64,000 nucleotides of DNA from Rhodanobacter soli (GCF_040548735.1 NZ_JBEPSD010000002.1:248001-312000), one strand, 5' to 3'. Positions 26,469 to 34,972 are shown, counted from the first letter of the stretch. Notes: generated from the sequence alone by a model not told the origin. Numbers and translations: made by a program.

Positions 26469-26591
26469 GGCGACGGGCCGGATGCACCGCCATCGCCCTG
26501 CAGGACCGGTCTTGTCCAAATCGCGGGACCCCACGCGTCATAGGCACGGCGGAGCATGCTGCCCGCCGATCACCCGGAACGGAGAATCACG

Positions 26592-26939
26592 ATGCAATAT
26601 CTATTGATGCTGTATGCGGAGGAAGGCGGCTGGGCGCGCATGTCGCCGGCCGAACAGGAGCAGGGCGTCGCGGCTTACGGGGCCTATACGCAGGCGTTGA
26701 AGACGGCGGGCGCGCTGGTCGGCTCGAACCGCCTGCAAGGCAGCGCGACCGCGACCACCGTGCGCGTGGCGAACGGCAAGTCGCAGGTGCTGGACGGGCC
26801 CTATGCGGACTCCAAGGAGCAACTGGCCGGCTACTACCTCATCGACGTGGCCGATCTGGACGCCGCGCTCGCCTGGGCGGCGCGCTGCCCGGCCGCCACT
26901 CACGGCATTGTCGAAGTGCGGCCGGTCTGGAGCATGTAG
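26592..26939 (+). CDS. DGPF/YCII-domain protein paired with ECF42 sigma factor
   Basis: A 115-residue protein with the YCII-related dimeric ferredoxin-like fold: MQYLLMLYAEEGGW at the start and LDGPYADSKEQLAGYYLIDV carrying the DGP(F/Y) signature. GGAG lies 8 bases before ATG 26592. DGPF proteins are conserved partners of ECF42 sigma factors, and the next gene is one, starting 1 base after this stop. The pair probably forms one transcription unit under autoregulation. The role of the DGPF protein is not established. Confidence 0.9.
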   Translation: MQYLLMLYAEEGGWARMSPAEQEQGVAAYGAYTQALKTAGALVGSNRLQGSATATTVRVANGKSQVLDGPYADSKEQLAGYYLIDVADLDAALAWAARCPAATHGIVEVRPVWSM

Positions 26940-26940
26940 A

Positions 26941-28191
26941 TTGGATCGCACCGCGCAGGCACGCCGTGCGGCGGATGCGGTGGCCCGCCGCAGCTACGGC
27001 AAGCTCGTCGCCTTCCTGGCCGCTGCCATGCACGACGTGGCGGCGGCCGAGGATGCCTTGTCCGAAGCGTTTGCCGCGGCCCTGGCGGACTGGCCGCGCA
27101 ACGGCTGCCCCGCGAATCCGGAGGCATGGCTGCTGACCGTCGCCAGACGCAAGGGGGTCGACAGGTTCCGGCATCACCGCCATGGCGAAGCAGTGGCCGT
27201 GCAGTTGCAGGTTCTGGCGGAGATCGGCGAGAGCGCGTCGGCGGAAGGCGACGACGCGGCCATTCCGGATCGGCGCCTCGCGCTGCTGTTTGCCTGTGCC
27301 CATCCGGCCATCGATGCCGGCACCCGCGCGCCGCTGATGCTGCAGACGGTACTCGGGCTGGATGCGAAGGCGATCGCCGCCGCCTTCCTCGCCTCGCCGG
27401 CGGCCATGGGCAAGCGGCTGGGGCGGGCGAAGCAGAAGATCCGGCAGGCCGGCGTTCCCTTTGTCGTGCCGACGCGCGACGAACTGGCCGGGCGGCTGGA
27501 CGGGGTGCTGGAAGCCATCTACGCCGCCTTCGCGGAAGGCTGGAGCGATCCCGGCGGCACCGACGCGATCCGCCGCGACCTCACGGCGGAGGCGTTGTTC
27601 CTCGCCAGGCTGGTCGCCGAGTTGCTGCCGCAGGAGCCGGAGGTGCTGGGCCTGCTGGCCTGCATGCTGCATGCGGAAGCACGTCGTTCCGCGCGCCGCA
27701 CGGCGGAAGGCGACTACGTGCCGCTGGCCGAGCAGGATGTCGCGCTGTGGGATGCGGCGATGATCGACGAAGCCGAGGCTCTGCTGTCGCGCGCCAGCAG
27801 GCTGGGCCGTATCGGCCGTTACCAACTCGAAGCCGCGCTGCAGTCGGCGCATGTCGAGCGTTGCCGCAACAGCCGTACCGACTGGACGCCGGAGGTGCAG
27901 ATCTACGACGCGTTGCTGGCGCTCTGCGGCTCGCCGGTGGTCGCGCTCAACCGTGCGCTGGCCATCGCGGAGCTGAAGGGGCCGGAGGCTGCGCTCGAGA
28001 TCATGGACGCGCTCGCCGCCGATGGCCGGCTCGTCGACTACCAGCCTTACTGGGCGGCACGGGCGGCGTTGCTGGCCAGGGCGCACGCCTGCCACGATGC
28101 GCGGCACGCCTTCGACGTCGCGATCGGTCTTGCCGGCGATCCAGCCGTGCGCCGTTACCTGCAGGATCGCCAGGCCGCGTTGCCGCGCTGA
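26941..28191 (+). CDS. ECF42-type RNA polymerase sigma factor
   Basis: A 416-residue sigma-70 family protein. Region 2 shows AAEDALSEAFAAALADWPRNGCPANPEAWLLTVARRKGVDRFR, and region 4 shows LGLDAKAIAAAFLASPAAMGKRLGRAKQKI. A 210-residue TPR-like C-terminal extension follows (RYQLEAALQSAHVERC, GSPVVALNRALAIAELKGPEAAL). This layout defines ECF42/SigJ-like factors, which lack a classical anti-sigma and use the C-terminal extension. TTG 26941 is the likely start, right after the DGPF stop; GTG 26980 is an alternative. Confidence 0.9.
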   Translation: MDRTAQARRAADAVARRSYGKLVAFLAAAMHDVAAAEDALSEAFAAALADWPRNGCPANPEAWLLTVARRKGVDRFRHHRHGEAVAVQLQVLAEIGESASAEGDDAAIPDRRLALLFACAHPAIDAGTRAPLMLQTVLGLDAKAIAAAFLASPAAMGKRLGRAKQKIRQAGVPFVVPTRDELAGRLDGVLEAIYAAFAEGWSDPGGTDAIRRDLTAEALFLARLVAELLPQEPEVLGLLACMLHAEARRSARRTAEGDYVPLAEQDVALWDAAMIDEAEALLSRASRLGRIGRYQLEAALQSAHVERCRNSRTDWTPEVQIYDALLALCGSPVVALNRALAIAELKGPEAALEIMDALAADGRLVDYQPYWAARAALLARAHACHDARHAFDVAIGLAGDPAVRRYLQDRQAALPR

Positions 28192-28225
28192 GCCTGGTGC
28201 GCTGCGAAGGGATCGCGACGGGAGG

Positions 28226-28639
28226 TCAGGCGTTTCCCCGCCGCGTCTTTTCCGCGGCGTCGCCGGCTTCCCCGATCGCCCCGCACTCGACCGCCTGCTG
28301 CAGCCGCTGCACCTCTTCGAGGATGCCCATGAAGCGGCGGCCGAACGGCGTCAGCCGGTATTCCACCTCGACCGGCGGCTTTTCGCCGTGCACGGTGCGA
28401 TGCATGATGCCGAAGCGGGTCATCTTGCGCAGGCGCTCGTTCATTACCTTGGCGGAGAGCCCCGTGCAGGCGCGCAGCAGCGCGCTGGGGCGATGGTTTC
28501 CTTCCGCGCAGAGCTGCAGCAGCCGGATCGACCATTTGCAGCCGACGATGCTTTCGACCATCGAGGCGACGGGAACGGGTGCGGGAGCGGCGTCCGCCGT
28601 GTCCGGCCGCCTGCTGGCTGCAGGTTCGTGTTCGCCCAT
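28226..28639 (-). CDS. HxlR-family transcriptional regulator
   Basis: A 137-residue winged-helix protein. The HxlR hallmarks are VGCKWSIRLLQLCAEGNHRPSALLRACTGLSAKVMNERLRKMTRFG and VEYRLTPFGRRFMGILEEV. Residues 1-28 are an Ala/Pro-rich lead. The gene is divergent from the protoglobin/redoxin operon (118 bp between starts), so it probably controls that operon and itself. The cysteines in GCKW and RACTG could allow redox or electrophile sensing as in other HxlR proteins; that is inference. Confidence 0.9.
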   Translation of the reverse strand: MGEHEPAASRRPDTADAAPAPVPVASMVESIVGCKWSIRLLQLCAEGNHRPSALLRACTGLSAKVMNERLRKMTRFGIMHRTVHGEKPPVEVEYRLTPFGRRFMGILEEVQRLQQAVECGAIGEAGDAAEKTRRGNA

Positions 28640-28757
28640 GTCGTAACCACCTTACCGAAAAGTGCCTTCCTGACGCACGCCGCTGCCGTCGCTAGAGTCC
28701 GTGGCCACGGAGCGCAGGCCCGCGCGCCGAACCTGGCGAAACGAGAGGAAACAGGCC

Positions 28758-29354
28758 ATGAAAGAAACCCATGCCATTCCCGGATACACCTTCGGCACCC
28801 GTGCGATCGCGCGTTCTCCGGTGACGCTCGGCGACTTCGAGCTGATGAAGAGGAGCATCCTGTTCGACGACGAGGACGTCAAGTATCTGCGCCTTTCGCG
28901 CGGTATCGTGGCGGATCAGGTCGAGGCGATCCTCGACGTCTGGTACGGCTTCGTCGGCTCGCAGCCGCACCTGCTGGCGTCTTTCACCGACCGGGCCGAC
29001 GGCAAGCCGCTGGGCGATTATCTCGGCGCCGTGCGCAAGCGCTTCGGCCAGTGGATTCTCGACACGGCCGCCGCCGAGTACGACCAGCGCTGGCTCGACT
29101 ACCAGCACGAGATCGGCCTGCGCCACCACCGCGCGAAGAAGAACCACACCGACGGCGCCGCCTCGACCGCCATCGTGCCATTTCGCGACCTGTTTCCGTT
29201 GATCTATCCGGTGACCTTCACGCTCAGGCCGTTTCTCGCCAGCAAGGGGCACGCGGCCGGGGACGTGGAGAAGATGTACGCCGCATGGCTGAAGTCGTGT
29301 CTGCTGCAGATGACGCTGTGGACCTACCCGTACATCAAGGACGGAGATTTCTGA
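28758..29354 (+). CDS. Protoglobin
   Basis: A 198-residue single-domain haem protein of the protoglobin family: FGTRAIARSPVTLGDFELMKRSILFDDEDVKYLRLSRGIV, then WLDYQHEIGLRHHRAKKNHTDG, which carries the proximal histidine region, and IVPFRDLFPLIYPVTFTLRPFL. It binds O2, NO or CO. No signalling domain is attached. GAGAGGAAACAGG precedes ATG 28758. It is translationally coupled to the redoxin gene (TGATG) and divergent from hxlR. Confidence 0.9.
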   Translation: MKETHAIPGYTFGTRAIARSPVTLGDFELMKRSILFDDEDVKYLRLSRGIVADQVEAILDVWYGFVGSQPHLLASFTDRADGKPLGDYLGAVRKRFGQWILDTAAAEYDQRWLDYQHEIGLRHHRAKKNHTDGAASTAIVPFRDLFPLIYPVTFTLRPFLASKGHAAGDVEKMYAAWLKSCLLQMTLWTYPYIKDGDF

Positions 29355-29929
29355 TGACGCCGGAACCGGCCCCCGAGTGGCGCGCCAGCGCCTGGCTGAA
29401 TACCGCCGAGCCGCTGAGCCTCGGGCACTTCCGCGGGCGCGTGGTGTTGCTGCACGCCTTCCAGATGCTCTGCCCGGGCTGCGTGGCGCACGGCATCCCG
29501 CAGGCGCAGCGCGTGGCGAAGCTGTTCGAGGGTGCGCCGCTGGCGGTGGTCGGCCTGCACACGGTGTTCGAGCATCACGCGGCGATGGGGCCGGAGTCGC
29601 TGCGCGCGTTCCTGCACGAGTATCGCGTGCCGTTTCCAGTCGGCATCGACGCGCCGGGCCCGGCGGGCGATCCGATTCCCTGCACCATGCGCGCGTACGC
29701 CATGCAGGGCACGCCGACCACGATTCTTATCGACGCGCAGGGGCGCTTGCGCCGCCAGGTATTCGGCGTGCATGACGACCTGCTGCTTGGCGCGGAAATC
29801 GGCACCTTGCTGGCGGAGCTGGAGCAGCAGCGCCTGGAAGCGACCGACGCCGCGCCCGCGGCGGAGCATTGCGCCGATGGCCGTTGCGAGGTGGGTGCCG
29901 GGGCGACGACGCGGAATCCCCTTCCGTAG
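29354..29929 (+). CDS. AhpC/TSA-type redoxin
   Basis: A 191-residue thioredoxin-fold protein. The redox pair CPGC sits in LLHAFQMLCPGCVAHGIPQAQ (about 37-40 in the motif region), followed by VVGLHTVFEHH and the cis-proline motif MQGTPTTILIDAQGRLRRQVFG. A short Cys-containing tail (EHCADGRCEVG) is unusual and may add a second redox or metal site. There is no signal peptide, so it acts in the cytoplasm. The start overlaps the protoglobin stop by one base. Confidence 0.85.
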   Translation: MTPEPAPEWRASAWLNTAEPLSLGHFRGRVVLLHAFQMLCPGCVAHGIPQAQRVAKLFEGAPLAVVGLHTVFEHHAAMGPESLRAFLHEYRVPFPVGIDAPGPAGDPIPCTMRAYAMQGTPTTILIDAQGRLRRQVFGVHDDLLLGAEIGTLLAELEQQRLEATDAAPAAEHCADGRCEVGAGATTRNPLP

Positions 29930-30046
29930 AAGTGCACGGACCGTGTCGATCCGGTCCCGGGTCGTTCGTCGCCATGACAGGGGCACGCTGGGCGGGCCGG
30001 AATCGTCCGGTCGCACGGCTCCGCCACGACCACAGGAGAGGCGACG

Positions 30047-30409
30047 ATGCGATTTCTTTCGATGATCCGGATCAACGAGAGCTCGGGACAGCGGCCCAGC
30101 GAGCAGCTGATGGCCGACATGGGCAAGTTGATCGCGGAGATGACCGCAGCTGGCGTGCTGCTGGATACCGCGGGGCTGAGGCCGACGGCCGAGGGCGCGC
30201 GCATGCGCCTGTCGCATGGAAAGCTGAAGACCACAGACGGCCCGTTCACCGAAACCAAGGAAGTGATCGGCGGCTACGCCATGCTGAAGGCGGATTCGAT
30301 GCAGGAGGCGCTCGAGTTGACCTCGCGCTTCCTGAAGGTGCACGGCGACGAGTGGGAGATCGAGTGCGAAGTGCGCCCGGTGGATGAGGGGTGCGCGCCC
30401 AAGCCGTGA
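30047..30409 (+). CDS. YciI/DGPF-domain protein
   Basis: A 120-residue YCII-related protein: MRFLSMIRINESSGQRPSEQLMADMGKLIAEM, then LKTTDGPFTETKEVIGGYAML with an intact DGPF motif. AGGAGAGG lies about 9 bases before the ATG. Unlike the copy at 26592 it is not next to a sigma gene, although the ECF42 gene is only 2 kb away and could control it. A weak hairpin follows the stop. Confidence 0.88.
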   Translation: MRFLSMIRINESSGQRPSEQLMADMGKLIAEMTAAGVLLDTAGLRPTAEGARMRLSHGKLKTTDGPFTETKEVIGGYAMLKADSMQEALELTSRFLKVHGDEWEIECEVRPVDEGCAPKP

Positions 30410-30429
30410 ACCCGCGCATCGCTGCTGCG

Positions 30430-30455
30430 GGATGGAGGCGATCGGGTCTCCATCC
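30430..30455. terminator. Hairpin between convergent genes, possible terminator
   Basis: GGATGGAG (30430-30437) and CTCCATCC (30448-30455) form a perfect 8-bp stem with a 10-base loop between two convergent genes. There is no T-run, so termination is uncertain. Confidence 0.35.
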
Positions 30456-30463
30456 CCTTGCGG

Positions 30464-31180
30464 TCAGTACTCGAGTTTCGGATACCAGTCCGTGCCGCGT
30501 CCCTCGGGCGTCATGTCGAGGATGGTCCACAACGGCATCAGGTCGGGCGCACCGCGCGGATCCTGGCCGGGGTCGGCGCTCTCGAAGCCCATCTCGCCGC
30601 TCCAGAAATGGCGGATCGCGCCGTCGCGGCGGGTGAACACGTTGAGCGCGGCCTGGTCGCCGTCGCCACCATCCGGGTCGATGGCGAAGTAGTCGCGGCT
30701 GTAGGCGCCGTCGAGGTCCGAATACAGTTTGAGGTCGCGCCAGCCGCGTTCGTTCTTGAACGCGACCAGGCGCTCGATCGGCGAACGCGCGACCACGGCC
30801 AGCGCCACGCGCTGGTCGACGTCACGTGCCTCGCCGTCCCACGCGCTCAGCAGCGAGGTGCACATCGGGCAGGGCCGTGCGCGCTGCGGGCCGAACATGT
30901 AGCTGTAGACGACCAGGGTCTGCTTGTCGCCGAACAGGCCGGCGAAATCGACCGGGCCATGTTCGCCCTGGAAGCGGTAGTCGCCGCTCACCTCGCCGCC
31001 GGGCGGCAGCGCGCGGCGCTGTTCGGCAACGCGCTCGATGTGCCGGCGCAAGTCGATCTCCTCGGCGAGCAGGGCGGTGCGCGCGCGGCGGTAGTCGTCG
31101 CTTTCGTTGGGGAAGCGCATGCGGTTGCGCCCGGCCAGTTCGGCGGCGGGCACGAGGGGTGGCGTATGCGTATGGGGCAT
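30464..31180 (-). CDS. DUF899 thioredoxin-like protein, copy 2
   Basis: A 238-residue DUF899 protein. Near the N-terminus are RARTALLAEEIDLRRHIERVAEQRRALPPGG and DFAGLFGDKQTLVVYSYMFGP. The redox-type pair is CPMC (RPCPMCTS). The C-terminal part has GYRD-like turns ending TILDMTPEGRGTDWYPKLEY. AAGGAG spaced 7 bases from ATG 31180 selects this start. It is the most diverged of the three DUF899 copies in the window. Function is unknown. Confidence 0.88.
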   Translation of the reverse strand: MPHTHTPPLVPAAELAGRNRMRFPNESDDYRRARTALLAEEIDLRRHIERVAEQRRALPPGGEVSGDYRFQGEHGPVDFAGLFGDKQTLVVYSYMFGPQRARPCPMCTSLLSAWDGEARDVDQRVALAVVARSPIERLVAFKNERGWRDLKLYSDLDGAYSRDYFAIDPDGGDGDQAALNVFTRRDGAIRHFWSGEMGFESADPGQDPRGAPDLMPLWTILDMTPEGRGTDWYPKLEY

Positions 31181-31366
31181 GGACGATCTCCTTGGTGGGC
31201 TTCTCTTCGTATGACGAACGGGCCGGCACGGAATCGACAAGGGAAGCGCCGGTGGCGACATCGCCATGCAAGCGCAGCTGCAAGCCCGGATGAACCGCAG
31301 CTCGCCGCACCCCGGCTTTCTTCACAAACCGTCATGCATGCTCGATCCCCCACAGGAGACCGCTTC

Positions 31367-32368
31367 GTGAAAATCGCCCGTACGACGATCTGGTTGCTTG
31401 CTTCCGCGCTGGCCACGGCCACGGCGATGGCGCAGGCCCCCACTGCTTCCAGCGCGTTGCCGGAAGTGCTGACGCCCGGGCTGGTCAACGATGCCGGCCT
31501 GACGGTGCCGGTGAAAGCGGGGGACAAGGGCGCCGCCGTGTTGCGCGCGCAGATCCTGCTGGAGCGTGCGCATTTTTCCCCGGGCGAGATCGACGCCATC
31601 GACGGCTCCAACCTGCATCGGGCCATTGCGGGCTTTCAGGCCAGCCGCGGCCTCGAGGTCAGCGGCAGCATGGATGCGCCGACCTGGGCCGCGCTGGACA
31701 GCGACAGGGCGCCGGTCCTGGTCAGCGTGACGTTGAGCGCCGCGGATGTGGCCGGACCGTTCCGGCCGCTGCCATCGGGCATGCTGGCGCAAGCGAAACT
31801 CGACGCGCTGGGCTATGCCTCGCCGATCGAGGCGTTGGGCGAGCGCTTCCACGCCAGCCCGGCCTTGCTCAGCCTGCTCAACCCGGACAAGGATTTTGCG
31901 CGTGCCGGCGAACAGCTGGTGGTGCCGGACGTGCGGCCCGGCACCCCGATGCCGCCGGTGGCGAAAGTGGTGGTCGACAAGTCCGACTCCACCGTGTCGC
32001 TGCTGGACGAGGCCGGCAAGGTGGTGGCGCAGTACCCGGCCTCCACCGGCAGCGAGCATGACCCGTTGCCGCTCGGCAACTGGAAGATCAAGGGCGTGGG
32101 CAGGCACCCGGTGTTTCGCTACAACCCCAGGCTGTTCTGGGATGCGGACGCGAGGGATACCAAGGCCACGCTCGCCGCCGGCCCGAACAACCCGGTCGGC
32201 GTGGTGTGGGTGGATATCTCCAAGGAACATTACGGCATCCATGGCACGCCGGAGCCGTCGAAGATCGGCAAGACCCAGTCACATGGCTGCATCCGCATGA
32301 CCAACTGGAGCGCGCAGGAAGTGTCGGAGGCGGTGAAGCCCGGCATGGTCGTCACCTTGCAGGAGTGA
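31367..32368 (+). CDS. L,D-transpeptidase (YkuD) with peptidoglycan-binding domain
   Basis: A 333-residue periplasmic enzyme. The signal peptide ends near AMAQA (residue 23). A PG_binding_1-like domain covers about 45-105 (AAVLRAQILLERAHFSPGEIDAIDGSNLHRAIAGFQASRGLEVSG). The YkuD domain covers about 200-333 with the catalytic signature HGTPEPSKIGKTQSHGCIRM (nucleophile Cys in SHGCIR). It cross-links peptidoglycan or attaches proteins to it. The GTG start has AGGAG 8 bases ahead. The M23 peptidase gene begins 3 bases after its stop. Confidence 0.92.
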   Translation: MKIARTTIWLLASALATATAMAQAPTASSALPEVLTPGLVNDAGLTVPVKAGDKGAAVLRAQILLERAHFSPGEIDAIDGSNLHRAIAGFQASRGLEVSGSMDAPTWAALDSDRAPVLVSVTLSAADVAGPFRPLPSGMLAQAKLDALGYASPIEALGERFHASPALLSLLNPDKDFARAGEQLVVPDVRPGTPMPPVAKVVVDKSDSTVSLLDEAGKVVAQYPASTGSEHDPLPLGNWKIKGVGRHPVFRYNPRLFWDADARDTKATLAAGPNNPVGVVWVDISKEHYGIHGTPEPSKIGKTQSHGCIRMTNWSAQEVSEAVKPGMVVTLQE

Positions 32369-32370
32369 GC

Positions 32371-33093
32371 ATGCGCTGGCCATTCGTCTTTCTGCTGGGT
32401 GCGGCATGCGGTGCCGCGGCGATGCTCCCTCTGGCCGGGCGGTGGCCCGCAACGCTGTTTGGACAGGGCAGCCAGGTACGCGAAGTGCCCGCCACGATGG
32501 CGCTCCCGGCACCGGCCACATCGCGGCAACGTGCCACTCCCGCGGCCCCAGCCGCATCGGTCGAACCGTGGCCGGTCGGCAACCTGCCCGAAGTCGCGGT
32601 GTCCAGCGCCGCGCCGGCGGCTGCCGCTTCGGTCGGCCCGGCAACGCCGGATCCATCCGCGGTGAACGGCTTGCTGATACCGGTCGTCGGCGTGCAGGCC
32701 AGCGAACTGGTGGACACGTTTACCCAGGCGCGCGGTACGGGCCGCGTGCACGACGCGATCGACATCATGGCGGCGCGCGGCACGCCGGTGGTGGCGGCGA
32801 ACGACGGCCACGTGGTCAAGCTGTTCACCAGCAAGCCGGGCGGGCTGACGGTGTACCAGTTCGATCCACATGACCAGGTGATCTATTACTACGCGCACCT
32901 GGACAGCTATGCGCCGGGCCTGGCCGAAGGCCAGATCCTGCGCCGGGGCGATCCGATCGGCTTCGTCGGCAGCACCGGCAACGCCAGCGCCGACGCGCCG
33001 CACCTGCATTTCGAGATCCAGATCCTCGGCCCGGAAAAACAGTGGTGGCACGCCACCTCGATCAATCCCTACGGGCGCTTCGCCGGCCAGTAA
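32371..33093 (+). CDS. M23-family peptidoglycan endopeptidase
   Basis: A 240-residue protein with an N-terminal membrane anchor or signal (WPFVFLLGAACGAAAMLPLAG), an Ala/Pro-rich linker (residues 35-105) and an M23 (LytM) domain. Zinc ligands are expected at H126 and D130 (VHDAIDIM) and in HLHFEI (H211 and H213). GSTGNASADAPHLHFE is typical. It likely cuts peptide cross-links in the periplasm and is co-expressed with the L,D-transpeptidase. Confidence 0.9.
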   Translation: MRWPFVFLLGAACGAAAMLPLAGRWPATLFGQGSQVREVPATMALPAPATSRQRATPAAPAASVEPWPVGNLPEVAVSSAAPAAAASVGPATPDPSAVNGLLIPVVGVQASELVDTFTQARGTGRVHDAIDIMAARGTPVVAANDGHVVKLFTSKPGGLTVYQFDPHDQVIYYYAHLDSYAPGLAEGQILRRGDPIGFVGSTGNASADAPHLHFEIQILGPEKQWWHATSINPYGRFAGQ

Positions 33094-33110
33094 TGGCCCG
33101 GCGGCAGCGT

Positions 33111-33139
33111 GGCGTGCAGGCACGAAAAGCCTGCACGCC
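33111..33139. terminator. Strong hairpin after the cell-wall operon
   Basis: GGCGTGCAGGC (33111-33121) pairs perfectly with GCCTGCACGCC (33129-33139) across a 7-base loop, 18 bases after the M23 stop. There is no T-run. It probably marks the operon end. Confidence 0.5.
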
Positions 33140-33274
33140 TCCCGCAAGGCCGACGACTTCACGCCGCTGACGATGCGAGGCATCCTGCCCGAAGGGCAGG
33201 GCCATCTCTGCTGACACGATGTTGGCAGCAGCCCGGCATCAAGCTCTGCGCATCTTTCGCTACCAGGTGCGCGC

Positions 33275-33994
33275 ATGTCATCGACGGGTCTCACTCTCTA
33301 CGCCACCCGCCCGGGCTTCGGCCTGCCCGATACCAGCCCGTTCGTGATCAAGACCGAGGTGCAGCTGAAGATGGCCGGGGTGGCCTACGACCGCGCTTCG
33401 GCGATTCCGCCGCAGGCACCGAACGGCAAGCTGCCCTTCATCGATGACCATGGCGTGGTGATCAGCGACTCGACCTTCATCCGGGCACACCTCGAACGCA
33501 AGTACGCCGTGGATCTGGACGCGGAGCTGGATGTGCGTCAGCGAGCCCAGGCCTGGACGATCGAGCGCCTGCTTGAGGATCATCTGTATTTCGCGATGGT
33601 CTGGTTCCGCTGGATCGATCCGGACAACTTCGCGAAGGGGCCGGCGCACTTCGCCGACAGCGCGCCGGAAGCGGATCGCGCGCGGATGCGCCAGGAGATG
33701 CAGGCGCGCAAGACGGCCGAATTGCATGCGCAAGGCCTGGGGCGCCACCCGCCGGCGCAGATCGCCGAACTGGGCACGCGCTCGATCGACGCGCTGGCAA
33801 AGCTGCTCGGCGACCAGCCCTTCTTCATGGGCGCTTTCCCCAGCGGCGTCGACGCCACCGCCGCTGGCATGCTCGCCTGCGTCGCCACACCGTTCTTCGA
33901 CACGCCCCTGCGGCGAGCCGTGGAAGCGCATCCGAACCTGGTCGACTACGTGGCCCGCATGATGCAGCGCTACTACCCCGGGCATGCATGGTAG
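33275..33994 (+). CDS. Glutathione S-transferase family protein
   Basis: A 239-residue protein with an N-terminal thioredoxin-like domain (GLTLYATRPGFGLPDTSPFVIKTEVQLKMAGV, PNGKLPFIDDHGVVISDSTFIRAHLERKY) and a helical C-terminal domain (SIDALAKLLGDQPFFMGAFPSGVDATAAGMLACV). This resembles the metaxin-like/Tom37 GST subgroup. It is cytoplasmic, and the substrate is unknown. It is the last gene before the attC cassette region. Confidence 0.88.
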   Translation: MSSTGLTLYATRPGFGLPDTSPFVIKTEVQLKMAGVAYDRASAIPPQAPNGKLPFIDDHGVVISDSTFIRAHLERKYAVDLDAELDVRQRAQAWTIERLLEDHLYFAMVWFRWIDPDNFAKGPAHFADSAPEADRARMRQEMQARKTAELHAQGLGRHPPAQIAELGTRSIDALAKLLGDQPFFMGAFPSGVDATAAGMLACVATPFFDTPLRRAVEAHPNLVDYVARMMQRYYPGHAW

Positions 33995-34374
33995 GCCTGT
34001 TCAACCCGTACGTGGCATCGGCCCGAAGTGGGTGAAGTTGCGCTAGTGCGGGGATGCCAAAGCGATCGAACCGGTCTGCAGTTACGTCAACACTTTCGCC
34101 GGCGGGCTGCAAGGTCTCAACTGCAACACGCAGGGAGTCTCACGCAGTACAACGGCACCCACGCACCATTCATCATACGGTTTATTACCGGGTTTTCGCG
34201 GACACAAGACTTGGCGCCTCGATTTCGCGGGATATGCAAAGCCATCCTCACCCATCTGAAACGCCCCTCGCCATCCGGCAACCTCTTGTCGGGCCATAAG
34301 ATTTGTGCGCTTGACGAAGACCGGCGAAAGCGCCGACCATCCGTGCATATGACCTAATTTGGGGTCTAATAAGC
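33995..34374. other. Intergenic region left of the cassette array; no integrase
   Basis: About 380 bases with lower GC than the left flank. No convincing gene and no remnant of an integron integrase can be read on either strand. The last bases, GGGTCTAATAAGCGTTAGGC (34362-34381), end in a core site and may be an attI-like or truncated attC junction. Confidence 0.5.
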
Positions 34375-34381
34375 GTTAGGC
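34375..34381 (+). other. Left core site of the array
   Basis: GTTAGGC, a perfect R' core (GTTRRRY), three bases before the first cassette ATG. The sequence to its left is not a full attC, so this is either attI or the right end of a truncated site. Confidence 0.6.
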
Positions 34382-34383
34382 GT

Positions 34384-34734
34384 ATGCGGCAAATCCTTCT
34401 CCCCTTCGTCATCGCCATTACAGCTTGCTCCAGCGCTCCGTTTCAAAATGAGCCAATGGAGACATCCGCCAGCCTCATCCTCAAAGGGTCTACCGAAGCT
34501 TTGCAGCCCAACCGTTTGGGTGGCATCTTCGCCGTTGACGGGCACGCTGTAGCTGCCCGCCAGCGATACGAGCTCTTCCTTCCATCTGGCAACCACAAGA
34601 TTGCCTTTTTATGCCCCGGTTGGATGTACGTAGATGGGTTTCCCAGCATCAGGCACAAATTCATCGCTGGCAAAAAATACGAGCTATCTTGTTCCACCGG
34701 CGCTGTCAAAATCGGGCCTCTCGGCGGCGCCTAA
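34384..34734 (+). CDS. Cassette 1: small lipoprotein
   Basis: A 116-residue protein. A short signal ends with a lipobox (VIAITAC, Cys 15), so it is membrane-anchored after export. The mature part contains GGIFAVDGHAVAARQRYELFLPSGNHKIAFLCPGW and FIAGKKYELSC, a beta-rich domain with two cysteines. It may be distantly similar to the cassette 11 product (VDGK ... GDHVIKC). The start is 2 bases after the core site and the stop is inside the next attC. Function unknown. Confidence 0.7.
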   Translation: MRQILLPFVIAITACSSAPFQNEPMETSASLILKGSTEALQPNRLGGIFAVDGHAVAARQRYELFLPSGNHKIAFLCPGWMYVDGFPSIRHKFIAGKKYELSCSTGAVKIGPLGGA

Positions 34735-34770
34735 CAAATCGTTCAAGGCGGACGGCTACGCCGCCGCTTA
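34729..34770 (+). repeat. attC 1, right half missing
   Basis: GCCTAAC (34729-34735), then TTCAAGGCGGACGGCTACGC and CGCCGCTTAG. The expected AACTCCAGCGTTAG end is absent, so the site is truncated or recombined. Confidence 0.75.
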
Positions 34771-34972
34771 GTCGGCAGCTCGTGTTGGTTCTTCGTTGCA
34801 TGTGTTTCGCCCAGCTTCGCACTGGCTTGTCGTCCGTCGCCGCAGCAGCATTTCGCGCAACGTCGCGGCAAGTCCTCAGCTTTCAGAGCTGGTAGTTTGT
34901 GGGGGTCGGTTGCTCATCGTTCTTCGCTCGTCCAGGCCAACAGCCTCGCCCAAGCGCACCTCGTCGCAACCG
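34771..34972. other. Gene-less cassette or cassette remnant
   Basis: About 200 bases between truncated attC 1 and attC 2 with no ribosome site and no plausible gene. A frame open from 34796 runs through attC 2 and is not a real gene. Gene-less cassettes are common in sedentary arrays. Confidence 0.5.

Noticed and set aside
34082-34348. Minus-strand 88-codon frame as an integrase remnant
   Set aside because: No tyrosine recombinase motif (R...HxxR...Y) is visible, and the frame lacks coding character.
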